Origin: Hyphomicrobiales bacterium
GTDB lineage: Bacteria; Pseudomonadota; Alphaproteobacteria; Rhizobiales; Rhizobiaceae
Length of the DNA: 38,372 nt
Assembly: GCA_900471485.1 (NCBI GenBank)
Contig: UCEU01000031.1
Span: 1-38,372 of the forward strand
Reading direction: 5' to 3'
Below are positions 15,201-23,713 of this stretch, piece after piece. The notes below the pieces were generated by a model. It did no database searches, was not told where the DNA came from, and saw only the letters and a program-made list of their open reading frames with translations. The position numbers and the translations under genes are program-made. How positions within the stretch are numbered: the first letter of the stretch is position 1; each line of letters begins with the position of its first letter.

Positions 15201-18200
15201 ACCATCGAGATCAAGGGTGCCAACGACGCGCCGACGATCACCGCCGGTCCCGTCTCCAACGATCTGGTCGAACGGGGCACCGATGTCGCGGGCGTTTCGA
15301 CCGCGACCGTCAAGCTGGCGATCGGCGATATCGATGACGGCGACCGCGCGAGCTACGACACCAAGGGCTGGACGCCGTCGAAGCTCAGCTACGTCTTCAC
15401 AATGGCGACCGACCACGGCACCGCGACGCTCAACACCAGGGCGGGTATCGTCACCTTCACGCTCGATCCGGCGAAGTCGGATTCGCTCAGCGGCACCGAC
15501 GTTGTCACCGATTCCGTGACCGTCACGGTCAAGGATCAGAACGGCGCATCGACCTCGACCAAGGTCGATTTCACCATCCACGGCACCAATGACGCTGCCG
15601 TCATCACCGGCAAGGCGGACGGCTCGGTCACCGAGGCAAGCGGCGTAGCCAACGCCACGGCGGGTGTTCCGACCGCAAGCGGTGTGCTGCATGCGACCGA
15701 TGTGGACGGCAGCGCCGATTTCGACATCAAGTCGAATGTCGCTACCACCTATGGCAGCTTCAGCATCACGGCAGCCGGCAGCTGGACCTACACGCTCAAC
15801 GACGCCAATGCTGACGTCCAGAAGCTCAATGTCGGCGGCACCCTGAAGGACAGCATCACCGTCACCACCGAGGATGGAACGCCGAAGGTGATCGAGATCA
15901 CCATCCACGGCGCCAACGACGCTGCGGTGCTCTCGTCCGATACGCGCACCCTCAATGAAACCAACGCGGTTCTGACCACAGACGGCAAGCTGACGATCAC
16001 CGACGTCGATAGTTCAGCGACCTTCAACGCTGGCACAGTCAACGGCAACTACGGCACGCTGGTGATCGACGCCAATGGCAACTGGAACTATACCGCGAGC
16101 TCCGCGCACAACGAGTTCGCCAAGAACGAAATCTACACCGACGTCTTCAAGGTGACCTCGGCAGATGGCACCGAGACCTCGGTGATCATCAACATCGTCG
16201 GCACCAACGATGCTCCCGTCATGACGAGCGTCACCACGGCGAGCGTTGCCGAAAACAGCACTGTCGTGATGGCGTTGAACGCCACCGACGTCGATGGTGA
16301 CAAGCTCACCTATTCCTTCAGCGGCAAGGACGGCAATCTCTTCACGGTCGACAAGGACGGCAATCTGGTCTTCAAGTCCGCGCCGGATTACGAAGGCCGC
16401 CATGGCAACTCCTACGAGGTCAAGGTCACCGTCAGTGACGGCAATGGCGGTGAGACGTCGCAGACGATCAAGATCGGCGTCACCAACGTCAACGAGGCGC
16501 CGGTTCTCTCGCCGGACATCCGCACCGTCACCTACGAGGAAAACGACAGCGGCGTCCGCCTGCTCTCGAACGCCACGCTGAGCGACCCGGACTTCCCGTC
16601 GAATTTCGATGGCGGCTCGATCAAGGTCGATCTTAGCGGCGCGGTCGATGGCGACAAGCTCATCATCGCTGCTGATAACTCGGTGCGCATCCTGGGCAGC
16701 CAGGTTCAGGTCTATCAGGGCGGCGGCCATAACGGCGGCTGGCAAACGATCGGCACGATCAGCGGCCTCGGAAGCACATCGCTGACGATTACGCTGAACG
16801 ACAAGTCTGATACCGCAGACGTCCAGAAGGTCCTGCAGACCCTGTCCTTTACGTCGTCCTCCGACGACCCGACCTCCGCCGACCGCACCGCCACCATCAC
16901 CTTCAACGATGGTGGCAACGACGGCAGCGGCTCGTCCCTGTCGGACACGTCCGTCATCACCATTCACGTCGAGCCGTGCAATGACGATCCGGTCATCAGC
17001 TCGGACGGCGGCGGCACCTATGCGAACGTCACAGTCAGCGAAAACCAGACGGCGGTCACCACTGTCACCTCGCGGGACCCGGATGGCGGCAGCCCGATCT
17101 ACTCGATCCGCGCATCGGGCGACACGGACTACACGAAGTTCGTGATCGATCCGAAGACGGGGGTACTGTCCTTCGTCAAGGCACCCGACTACGAGAACCC
17201 GCAGGACGGCAACAGGGACAACAAGTACGTCGTCGACGTCCAGGTCTCGGATGGCCATGGCGGCTATGATATCCAGCGGCTGACGGTGACCGTCGACGAT
17301 GTCAACGAAGCACCGGTGCTCACCCCGGCCACGACCGCGGCCTCCTACATCGAGAACGGCTCCGGCGTGTACCTGATGCCGGGTGCGACGCTGAGCGACC
17401 CGGACAAGCCCACGAACTTCAGCGGCGGCTTCATCTCCGTATCGCTCAACAACGCCCAGGCAGGCGACAAGCTGATCGTCATCGACAACAGCTCCGTCAG
17501 GATCGTCGGCACCGACGTTCAGGTCTACCAGGGTGGCAACAGATGGCAGAGCGTAGGAACGATCTCCGGCGAGGACACGACCGCGCTGAAGATCACCTTG
17601 AACAGCAATTCGGACAACGCCGACGTCCAGAAGGTCCTGCAGAGCCTCGGCTTCGCGTCGAGCTCCGATAATCCCGGCAATGCCGACCGCACCGCCACCG
17701 TCACCTTCAACGACGGCGGCCATGACGGCAGCGGCGGCGCGCTCGCGGACAGCTCCGTGGTGACGATCCACGTGACGCCGGTGAACGACGCGCCGGCCGG
17801 CACGAACGGGACGGTCACGACCGCCGAGGACACGGCCTATGCCTTGAAGGCGTCCGACTTCGGCTTCACCGACGTCGATGGCAACGCGCTTGCCGCGGTG
17901 AAGATCAGCACGCTTCCCGGCGCCGGTACCCTCTATCTGAACGATGTCGCGGTAAAGGCCGGCGCCTTCGTGCCGGTGGCTGAAATTGCCGCAGGTCATC
18001 TGGTATTCGTTCCGGCGGCCAACGCCAATGGAAACAGCTATGCCAGCCTGACCTTCCAGGTTCAGGACAGCGGCGGCACCACCAATGGCGGCGTCGACCT
18101 CGACCAGTCGCCGAACATGCTGACGATCAACGTCACGCCGGTCAACGATGCTCCCGAGACCAACGCGGCGACGGCATCCGGTAACGAGGACAAGACGATC

Positions 18201-21176
18201 GCCGTCACCCTGTCCGGCAGCGACATCGATGGCACGGTTGTCTCCTACACGATCACGGGCCTGCCGCAGCACGGCACGCTCTACAGCGACGCCGGTCTCC
18301 ACAATGCCATCGCTGCGAACGGCGTCGTGACAGGCTCGACGGTCTACTTCGTTCCTGACGCCAACTATAACGGCCAGGCGACGTTCCAGTACGCCGCCAC
18401 CGACAATGGCGGCCTTACCGACACCACCCCGGCAACGGCGACGATCACCATCGCCCCGGTCAACGACGCTCCGACGAACCCGATCGATGCGAACACGGCG
18501 GCCAACAGCGTCGCCGAGAACGCGGCGACCGGAACGCTTGTCGGCATCACCGCAAGCGCGACGGATGTCGACGGCGATACGGTCAGCTACAAGCTGACCG
18601 ACAGCGCCGGCGGACGCTTCCAGATCGACAGCGCAACTGGCGTCGTCAGCGTGGCGGATGGCACGAAGCTGGACTACGAGACGGCGCAGTCGCACTCGAT
18701 CACCGTCGAAGTCTCGGACGGCCATGGCGCTACCAGCACCGAAGTCTTCACGATCAACGTATCCAATGTGAACGAGGCGCCGGTCATCACCTCGGGCTCC
18801 ACCGGCAGCGAAGCCGAGAACACGGCTGTATCGAACGTCGTCTATCAAGTGGTGGCGAGCGATCCGGAAAAGGGCGCTCTGACCTATAGTCTGTCGGGCG
18901 ACGATGCCGGATTGTTCAACATCTCGTCGAGCGGTGCCGTCACCTTCAAGGAGTCTCCCGACTTCGAGAAGCCGTTGGATATGGGCAAGGACAACACCTA
19001 CAACATCACCGTGATCGTCAAGGATGCCGGTAACCTGACCGCGCAGCAAGCCGTGACCATCACCGTGACGGATGTCGTCGAAGCACCGGTCAAGCATGAT
19101 CCGAGCGGAAGCAATGCCACCATCTCGATTGTCGAGGATGTTTCGCACACCTTCGCGGTCAGCGAGTTCGGTTATTCCGACGCCGATGGCGATGCCCTCG
19201 CGAGCGTTGTCATCAAGAGCATTCCTTCCAGCGCTGACGGTGTGCTGCTCTACGGCAATGCTGCGGTTGCCGCCGGCCAGGTGATCAGCGCGGCGGATAT
19301 TGCATCGGGCATGCTGGTCTATGTTCCGGCGAAGGACGTCTATGGTAGCGCGGGCGATGCCAGCTTTACCTTCAGCGTCAGAGACTCGTCCGGCGCTACG
19401 GACGCAACGCCGAACACCATCACGCTCGATATGGGCTCCAACTACCAAGACGACGTGATGAAGCCATCGGACAACAACTTCCTGTACAGCCTTACGGGTT
19501 CAGGTAGCTCGTCTCACGCTTCGGTCACCGGCAGCAATTCCGGCAGCGACTCTGTAGAACTGGATACCAGCTCGGGAACAAAGTTCCTGACACTCGACAT
19601 CGAGCGGGCAGGCGACAATCTGGAGATCGCTTGGTCGACTTCGGGTGGCGAGCGAACGCTGACCATGCTGGACCAGTTCGACGGTCGTTATGGGATAGAG
19701 AAGTTCGGTTTCGACGGCGGCGGAACCTTCGCCGGCTATAGCCTGAGCACCAACACGTACACAATCGCCAGCGGCCTGACGGGCGGGAACGCATCCGAGC
19801 TCATCGCCGGTAGCGGCGCAAGCGAGACGCTTTCCGGCGGTGCGGGTAACGACCTGCTTTTCGGCGGCGGCGGCAACGACATCCTGAAGGGTGGCGAAGG
19901 AAACGACCTTCTGGTTGGTGGGGCTGGCGCAGACAAGTTCGTTTGGGGAACCGAAGCACTGGGCTCCAGTAACGCTGACGTCATCGCCGGCTACAACTTA
20001 GGCGAAGGCGATAAGATTGATCTGCAGATCCCCGTTCCGACGATTGCGAGCAATAAATCGATTAGCGACTACGTGAAACTCGTCGATACCGGGTCAGTCC
20101 TACAGGTTCAGGTTTACGTGAGCGGCAAGAACGGCGGCTGGACCACCGCTTACACGTTGGCGGACGTTAGAACCAATGGTGTTGATTCGGTTCGAATTCA
20201 CGCTGGAGGTCAAGACTACATCATCAGCGACAACGGTGCTGCGACTCCATCCGCCATCGACCCCATCATCCTCGACCTCGACCACAACGGCATCGCGCTC
20301 ACCACTCTCGACCAGGGCGTCTCCTTCGACATCAATGCCGATGGTCATCAGGACAAGATTGCCTGGACGGCGGGAACGGATGGGATTCTGGCCTACGATC
20401 TCGACGGCAATGGCAAGATCGACAATGGCAGCGAGATCTTCTCGCCGCACTTTGCCGGAGGCACCTATGTCGATGGTCTGGCAGCGCTGGCGACGTTGGA
20501 CAGCAACCATGATGGCAAGATCGATGCAGCCGATGAAGCCTTCTCGAAGCTGACCGTCTGGCAGGGCCTGAACCACAACGGCATCACCGATGCGGGCGAG
20601 CTGTCGAGCTTGACCGATCACCAGATCACCAGCATCTCGCTCGACGCCTCGGCTTCCGGCACGGAGGTCAATGGTCAGTCGATCATTTCCGAGGGCAGCT
20701 ACACCACCTCGGATGGCGTCGGTGGTCACTTCGTCGAGGTCGCCTTCGACACCACGCTCGGCGGCACCGACAGCGACAGCCATGCCTATACGATGTTCGG
20801 CAGCGATGGCGATGATCTGATCGCCGGCGGCGGCGGCATGTACACGATCACCGGCGGTGCCGGTGCCGACACCTTCGTTCTCGACGCCGATGCGTTCAAG
20901 GATGTGAAGCTTGCCGATGTCATCACCGACTACAAGGCAGGCGAAGGCGATGCGCTCGATGTGTCGAAGCTGCTCGACAGCCTGCTCGGTCATCAGGCGA
21001 GCGAGCAGGAAGCGCTGGCGAGCGTCAAGACCACAGTCTCCGGTACGGATACCGTGGTCAGCGTCAACGACAACGGCGCCTGGCACGATGTTGCCGTGCT
21101 TCAGAACACCACTGAGGCCGTCAAGATCCTGTTCGACGACAAGCACGACGCGACCACCGCCCCGCACGTCGGCTAA
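12237..21176 (+). CDS. Giant RTX adhesin, LapA-like, type I secreted (2,979 aa)
   Basis: A very large secreted or surface-held repeat protein. Order: short acidic N-terminus; small module (about residues 82-146) flanked by AAAG (63-66) and VAAG (142-145); T1SS-143-like domain (208-355); jelly-roll-like insert (364-526); a second T1SS-143-like domain; six VCBS-like repeats (about 640-1325); cadherin-like and duplicated domains to about 2400, most ending NDAP or NEAP; RTX nonapeptides GGAGNDLLFGGGGNDIL (about 2519-2570); EF-hand-like loops (2675-2789); VC_A0849-type secretion target domain with GGAGADTFV (2849-2979). One cysteine (Cys1581) was found. Start ATG 12237 has GGGG eight bases upstream. 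Likely role: adhesion or biofilm formation, exported by the T1SS encoded at 22,253-27,162. Confidence 0.93.
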   Translation: MSIEDLRISAVDGEHVSNDVIADTHEDGSSARQGVDVAQADTSEQPVRTDRLPEAPAAAAPVAAAGHPNEIVPDQNNVAHLPADVSIDDIRIEGNNLVLVQADGTEIVIVNGAHHIPTFLLGEVELPQQAVIAALEQSNINVAAGPDGSYSASAAPSSSGAEFQDSLQQDARDPTQLAQLLADTQQPDGGFSGREELRNGVPTITSTGLLTLTETEGSEGGFQQQTVNGTFGFTPGRDGGNIVAVQLANSLNMEEGTQTGTHVDLTSGGKPVVVTVSGLTITGSSDGHTVFVLTVTNPSTGAFTFTQSGALDHPDKGEAGADDTLRLLFEYTVTDKDGDSVKGTGAIDINDAAPSIAGDAHAVNLLANGDFRSTAATWHPEGWDNLGSAGSANSDIGWKVEGTGGAVQLERVSDTYFGMTTSNGAPMVDLGASPGNTTISQQITGLAAGETYTLKFDFGAPVPESARLEVFWNGVSVGIYEPGKAMVTEIAALTAQAGTNTITFQEIGDDSDPHGTYLANISLTKGVDVPVFTGSAGEDDKTIAFDLAAGKQFTYGADGAGSVSLGTATVSTASGISLTLKASDYSYVDGKLVIKAGVFDVLNAGEIATVTIPFTITDADGDSKTGAYQIEITGANDAATITGDSIRTVTEDGTLHAQGTLTVTDVDAGENHFQAPSSSSLAGAYGTFTFNPANGQWTYDLDNAKAQELREGQTVDETLTVVSADGTAQQTITVTVNGVNDAPEAHADTNTAREAGVGTFGDWRAEGNVLTNDTDKDAGDTKTVTAVVDADNHSGISGRDGFAIEGKYGYLLLGTDGKYVYILNNLDGDTQALKQGEVVDEVFTYTMKDAVGATSSATLTITITGTNDAPIAIADVSRNTVVEDGVAAGHATANGNVLTNDIDVDSDGDLKQVTGIASGVKFGSVSGGVDGVVAGKYGSITLDKDGNWTYTLDNSKTTTQELNGRDIAKEVFTYTMTDAHGVTSTTTLTIEIKGANDAPTITAGPVSNDLVERGTDVAGVSTATVKLAIGDIDDGDRASYDTKGWTPSKLSYVFTMATDHGTATLNTRAGIVTFTLDPAKSDSLSGTDVVTDSVTVTVKDQNGASTSTKVDFTIHGTNDAAVITGKADGSVTEASGVANATAGVPTASGVLHATDVDGSADFDIKSNVATTYGSFSITAAGSWTYTLNDANADVQKLNVGGTLKDSITVTTEDGTPKVIEITIHGANDAAVLSSDTRTLNETNAVLTTDGKLTITDVDSSATFNAGTVNGNYGTLVIDANGNWNYTASSAHNEFAKNEIYTDVFKVTSADGTETSVIINIVGTNDAPVMTSVTTASVAENSTVVMALNATDVDGDKLTYSFSGKDGNLFTVDKDGNLVFKSAPDYEGRHGNSYEVKVTVSDGNGGETSQTIKIGVTNVNEAPVLSPDIRTVTYEENDSGVRLLSNATLSDPDFPSNFDGGSIKVDLSGAVDGDKLIIAADNSVRILGSQVQVYQGGGHNGGWQTIGTISGLGSTSLTITLNDKSDTADVQKVLQTLSFTSSSDDPTSADRTATITFNDGGNDGSGSSLSDTSVITIHVEPCNDDPVISSDGGGTYANVTVSENQTAVTTVTSRDPDGGSPIYSIRASGDTDYTKFVIDPKTGVLSFVKAPDYENPQDGNRDNKYVVDVQVSDGHGGYDIQRLTVTVDDVNEAPVLTPATTAASYIENGSGVYLMPGATLSDPDKPTNFSGGFISVSLNNAQAGDKLIVIDNSSVRIVGTDVQVYQGGNRWQSVGTISGEDTTALKITLNSNSDNADVQKVLQSLGFASSSDNPGNADRTATVTFNDGGHDGSGGALADSSVVTIHVTPVNDAPAGTNGTVTTAEDTAYALKASDFGFTDVDGNALAAVKISTLPGAGTLYLNDVAVKAGAFVPVAEIAAGHLVFVPAANANGNSYASLTFQVQDSGGTTNGGVDLDQSPNMLTINVTPVNDAPETNAATASGNEDKTIAVTLSGSDIDGTVVSYTITGLPQHGTLYSDAGLHNAIAANGVVTGSTVYFVPDANYNGQATFQYAATDNGGLTDTTPATATITIAPVNDAPTNPIDANTAANSVAENAATGTLVGITASATDVDGDTVSYKLTDSAGGRFQIDSATGVVSVADGTKLDYETAQSHSITVEVSDGHGATSTEVFTINVSNVNEAPVITSGSTGSEAENTAVSNVVYQVVASDPEKGALTYSLSGDDAGLFNISSSGAVTFKESPDFEKPLDMGKDNTYNITVIVKDAGNLTAQQAVTITVTDVVEAPVKHDPSGSNATISIVEDVSHTFAVSEFGYSDADGDALASVVIKSIPSSADGVLLYGNAAVAAGQVISAADIASGMLVYVPAKDVYGSAGDASFTFSVRDSSGATDATPNTITLDMGSNYQDDVMKPSDNNFLYSLTGSGSSSHASVTGSNSGSDSVELDTSSGTKFLTLDIERAGDNLEIAWSTSGGERTLTMLDQFDGRYGIEKFGFDGGGTFAGYSLSTNTYTIASGLTGGNASELIAGSGASETLSGGAGNDLLFGGGGNDILKGGEGNDLLVGGAGADKFVWGTEALGSSNADVIAGYNLGEGDKIDLQIPVPTIASNKSISDYVKLVDTGSVLQVQVYVSGKNGGWTTAYTLADVRTNGVDSVRIHAGGQDYIISDNGAATPSAIDPIILDLDHNGIALTTLDQGVSFDINADGHQDKIAWTAGTDGILAYDLDGNGKIDNGSEIFSPHFAGGTYVDGLAALATLDSNHDGKIDAADEAFSKLTVWQGLNHNGITDAGELSSLTDHQITSISLDASASGTEVNGQSIISEGSYTTSDGVGGHFVEVAFDTTLGGTDSDSHAYTMFGSDGDDLIAGGGGMYTITGGAGADTFVLDADAFKDVKLADVITDYKAGEGDALDVSKLLDSLLGHQASEQEALASVKTTVSGTDTVVSVNDNGAWHDVAVLQNTTEAVKILFDDKHDATTAPHVG
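12660..12671 (+). other. Candidate LapG cleavage site in adhesin (VAAG)
   Basis: Residues Val142-Ala143-Ala144-Gly145 match the di-alanine-glycine context cut by LapG in LapA-type adhesins. The site directly follows a compact beta-rich module (about 82-141), which is where LapG sites lie relative to the retention module. A second candidate, Ala63-Ala64-Ala65-Gly66 (12423-12434), lies in front of that module. Confidence 0.4.
16524..17795 (+). repeat. Internal duplication of a ~155-residue domain within the adhesin
   Basis: Segments 16524-16994 and 17340-17795 encode the same domain twice (shared landmarks: SDPD or SDPDKP, VRI(L/V)G, VQVYQGG, ADVQKVLQ, TFNDGG-DGSG), separated by one cadherin-like domain (about 17000-17325). 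The second copy has lost the cysteine found at the end of the first (EPCNDDP against TPVNDAP). Confidence 0.8.
19791..19948 (+). repeat. RTX calcium-binding nonapeptide repeats
   Basis: Tandem GGxGxDxLx units (SGGAGNDLL, GGGGNDIL, GGEGNDLL, GGAGADKF), the calcium-binding beta-roll signature of type I secreted proteins. They fold when the protein meets extracellular calcium. Confidence 0.9.
20259..20603 (+). repeat. EF-hand-like calcium loops in adhesin
   Basis: Residues 2675-2789 contain successive Asp/Asn-rich loops: DLDHNG, DINADGHQD, DLDGNGKIDNGSE, DSNHDGKIDAADE and LNHNGITDAGE. The spacing matches EF-hand or dockerin-like calcium sites and adds calcium dependence separate from the RTX nonapeptides. 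Confidence 0.75.
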
Positions 21177-21199
21177 CCAGCCGCAGCACCACACCCTCG

Positions 21200-21221
21200 A
21201 AAAGGCGCCTCGGCGCCTTTT
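21200..21221. terminator. Bidirectional terminator between adhesin and GGDEF gene
   Basis: AAAAGGCGCC and GGCGCCTTTT form a perfect 10-bp stem around two bases, with an A-run on one side and a T-run on the other. It serves the adhesin on the plus strand and the convergent GGDEF gene on the minus strand. Confidence 0.9.
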
Positions 21222-21250
21222 CTGCGTTTCGCGCTTTTCCTGGAATTGCT

Positions 21251-22015
21251 CTATGCAGCGGGCAGGCGGGAGATCGGGATCGGCTCGTCGGCGTCGCCGC
21301 CGCGCTCCATCGCCATTTCGTCGGCCAGCTGGCGGATGTGGTTGAAGTCGGTCGCGCCCTCGAAGACCGCGCCGCCAAGCCTGACGCCGATCGACAGCGG
21401 CATCTCGCCGGCGGTGAACGAGGCGGCGGTGACGCGCTGGCGGATGCGGGTACCGACATCCTGGGCGTTCTCGATCGAGGCGCCGGGCAGAAAGACGCCG
21501 AGTTCGTTGGAGGCGAGCCTTGCGACGAGGTCGCCGCTGCGCACGGAGGACTGGATGATCGAGGCGAGCGACTGGATCACCGTATCGGCCCACTGCGGCC
21601 CGTAGCGCCGGTTGATCTCATCCAGCGTGTCGATCACCACGGCGATCATCACCCCGCCGGCATCCGTCGCGATCCGCTTGCGACGGTCCATGTAGTGCTC
21701 GACGGCCGCGGCGAACGCGGTGCCGTTCAGCGCCTTGGTAACGGCGTCGTGGCGTTGAGTATAGTTGACCGTATCTTGTAGTTTCTTCAGCTCTCCGACC
21801 TTGAGTTGCAGAAGCATAAGAAGCGGAAATGCAACAAAAAGCGAAATAAGAATTACCCCCGCGAACCCAACCAAAAATGGTTGATCCGGCGCGATGAGGT
21901 TTAAGATAAGTAACACCCCGACTGATCCCGCCGCGCAGCACAATGCTCCGACGATGGAGATTCGGAGAGCAGAAATTGTAGTTGTTGCGGATGAGTAACG
22001 TTGGCCGAAATTCAT
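21251..22015 (-). CDS. Membrane-bound protein with degenerate GGDEF domain
   Basis: A 254-residue inner-membrane protein: two hydrophobic segments (about residues 17-42 and 47-70) and a cytoplasmic GGDEF-type domain (about 85-245). The signature is degenerate. ARLASNEL (Ala168-Ser169-Asn170-Glu171-Leu172) replaces ARxGGDEF, and the usual FKxINDxxGH segment reads DEINRRYGPQW. Cyclase activity is therefore unlikely, and a role in binding nucleotide or partner proteins is more plausible (inference). No EAL domain or LapD-type periplasmic sensor is present. It lies convergent to the adhesin and divergent from the T1SS operon, which suggests a regulatory link to adhesin export or retention. The ribosome-binding site is weak. 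Confidence 0.8.
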   Translation of the reverse strand: MNFGQRYSSATTTISALRISIVGALCCAAGSVGVLLILNLIAPDQPFLVGFAGVILISLFVAFPLLMLLQLKVGELKKLQDTVNYTQRHDAVTKALNGTAFAAAVEHYMDRRKRIATDAGGVMIAVVIDTLDEINRRYGPQWADTVIQSLASIIQSSVRSGDLVARLASNELGVFLPGASIENAQDVGTRIRQRVTAASFTAGEMPLSIGVRLGGAVFEGATDFNHIRQLADEMAMERGGDADEPIPISRLPAA

Positions 22016-22252
22016 TGCGGTTTGTACCCGTTTTGACGTCGTGCCAGCTAATCAGGCCGGGGCAAAATCCCGGTTAAAAAATCCTGTAAAATTCTCGCTT
22101 TAGGTAGTTCTCCCCTGCCGGGTTAACTGTCTTCGGAGGAAGGCTGCGGGCCGCAATTGGAATGTGGAAAGATTGGTGTTACTCGTTTACCCAAGAATAG
22201 GCTTGGTATACGCGTTCGCCGTATGAATCTTTGATGTTGAGGGGCATCTTCT

Positions 22253-23695
22253 TTGTTTAATCGCAAAAGAATATTTGCAGTCTTGTCTGCAACCGTTGCT
22301 ATAGGGCTGACCGTTTGTGCTGATGCTGGTGCAATGACCTTGCAGCAGGCCATTGAAAAGACGATGAAGACCAACCCGCAGATCTTGCAGGCCGCAAAAG
22401 ATCGCGAAGCGGTTGAATTTGAACTGCGCCAGGCGCGCGGCCTTTACTTGCCGACGGTCGATCTGGAAGCCGGCATCGGCCGCCGCCGCCTGTCGAACAA
22501 CAGCTCCGGCACGCTGAGCTCGGATCATGATTACCTGTCACCCGGCGATGTCGGTCTGACGGTTTCTCAAACCATCTTCGACGGCGGCAGCCGCAAGGCG
22601 CAGGTGCAGCAGCAGGCCGCCCGCGTCGACGGCGCTTCCTTCCGCGTTCTCGAGCGTTCGGAAGCGCTGGCGCTTGAAGTCACGCAGGATTATCTCGAAT
22701 ACATGCTGCAGACGCAGATCGTCGCGGCCGCCAAGCAGAATGTCAGCTTCCACCAGGGCATGGTCGGCGACATCAACGAGAGCATCAAGGGCGGTGCTCT
22801 GACCGATGCCGACCGCCTGCAGGGCAGCGAACGCCTCCAGGCCGCCAAGGCCCGCCTGCGCGAAGCGCTGGAAGAGCTGGAGCAGACCAAGATCCGCTTC
22901 CTCCAGGCCGTCGGCGAGCAGATTTCCAACCCGTCGACGCCTCCGTCCGTGTCGAAGTACCTGCCGAAGACGCTGAACGACGCGGTCTATGTCGCCGCCA
23001 AGAACAGCCCGCGCATCTACTCGGCCAATGCCGATGTCGACGCGGCCGACGCCGGCGTTCGCGGCGCGCGCGCCAACTACATGCCGAAGGTCAACCTTGA
23101 AGGCACGGCCCGCGTCGGTGACGATATCGACGGCGACGAAGGCAACACCAACGACTACCAGGTCCGTGTCGTCGCCCGCTGGAACCTTTATCGCGGCGGC
23201 ATCGACGTTGCCCGCGAGCAAGAACAGATCCGCCGCTCCGGCGAGCAGCGCTATGCGCTGGCGCAGGTTCAGCGCGAAGTCGAGCAGTCGGTTCGCTCCG
23301 CCTGGAACGAGCGCATGAGCCGCAGCGATCTCTCCAAGATCCTCGGCGAGCAGACCTCGATCAACGAGAAGCTGGTCGGCTCCTATCGTGAGCAGTTCAA
23401 GGTCGGTCAGCGTTCGCTGCTCGACGTGCTCGACGCGCAGAACACCCGGTTCAACACCAAGGTGCTGGCCGATACCGCCCGCGTCGCCTCGCTGTTCGCC
23501 GAGTACAAGATCCTGGCTGCATCCGGCAACCTGCTGCAGACCATGAAGCTGCGCCCGGTCGAACAGGCTCAGCCTTATGCGCGCGACAGCTTCGCGGTTC
23601 CCGCGACGGCAGCCAACCCCAACTATGTCGAGCTGGATTCGCACCAGAAGGCAGGCATGCCGCTGGACCTCCTGGCCCCAATTCGACAGCAGTAG
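22253..23695 (+). CDS. TolC-family outer-membrane channel of a type I secretion system
   Basis: Trimeric outer-membrane channel for the T1SS. A cleavable signal peptide (RKRIFAVLSATVAIGLTV, ending ADAGA) is followed by two OEP repeats, each starting with a TLxxAIxKTMKTNPQIL-like or LNDAVYVAAKNSPRI-like helix and a beta segment (PTVDLEAGIG; PKVNLEGTARVG). YREQFKVGQRSLLDVLDAQN is a family hallmark. The start is a TTG with GAGGGG eight bases upstream; no ATG or GTG fits the signal peptide. It opens a four-gene operon with the ABC transporter, adaptor and an RHH/PAS protein. In LapA-like systems this pore also holds the retention module of the adhesin. The 237-bp upstream gap holds a CCGGG-N7-CCCGG hairpin near 22,060. 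Confidence 0.92.
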   Translation: MFNRKRIFAVLSATVAIGLTVCADAGAMTLQQAIEKTMKTNPQILQAAKDREAVEFELRQARGLYLPTVDLEAGIGRRRLSNNSSGTLSSDHDYLSPGDVGLTVSQTIFDGGSRKAQVQQQAARVDGASFRVLERSEALALEVTQDYLEYMLQTQIVAAAKQNVSFHQGMVGDINESIKGGALTDADRLQGSERLQAAKARLREALEELEQTKIRFLQAVGEQISNPSTPPSVSKYLPKTLNDAVYVAAKNSPRIYSANADVDAADAGVRGARANYMPKVNLEGTARVGDDIDGDEGNTNDYQVRVVARWNLYRGGIDVAREQEQIRRSGEQRYALAQVQREVEQSVRSAWNERMSRSDLSKILGEQTSINEKLVGSYREQFKVGQRSLLDVLDAQNTRFNTKVLADTARVASLFAEYKILAASGNLLQTMKLRPVEQAQPYARDSFAVPATAANPNYVELDSHQKAGMPLDLLAPIRQQ

Positions 23696-23713
23696 TCGAG
23701 ACGGCCACGGACC

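Noticed and set aside
12168..19448. Two very long open frames on the minus strand opposite the adhesin (over 1,100 codons each)
   Set aside because: They mirror the GC-rich codon pattern of the adhesin, have low-complexity Arg/Gly/Asp-rich products and no ribosome-binding sites. They are shadow frames.
12237..21176. Repeated motifs inside the adhesin gene as a possible CRISPR or tandem DNA repeat array
   Set aside because: The repetition is at protein level (NDAP/NEAP domain ends, RTX repeats), in phase with the coding frame, and diverged in DNA.
21251..22015. Calling this gene an active diguanylate cyclase or LapD
   Set aside because: The GGDEF signature is degenerate and there is neither an EAL domain nor a LapD-type periplasmic region.
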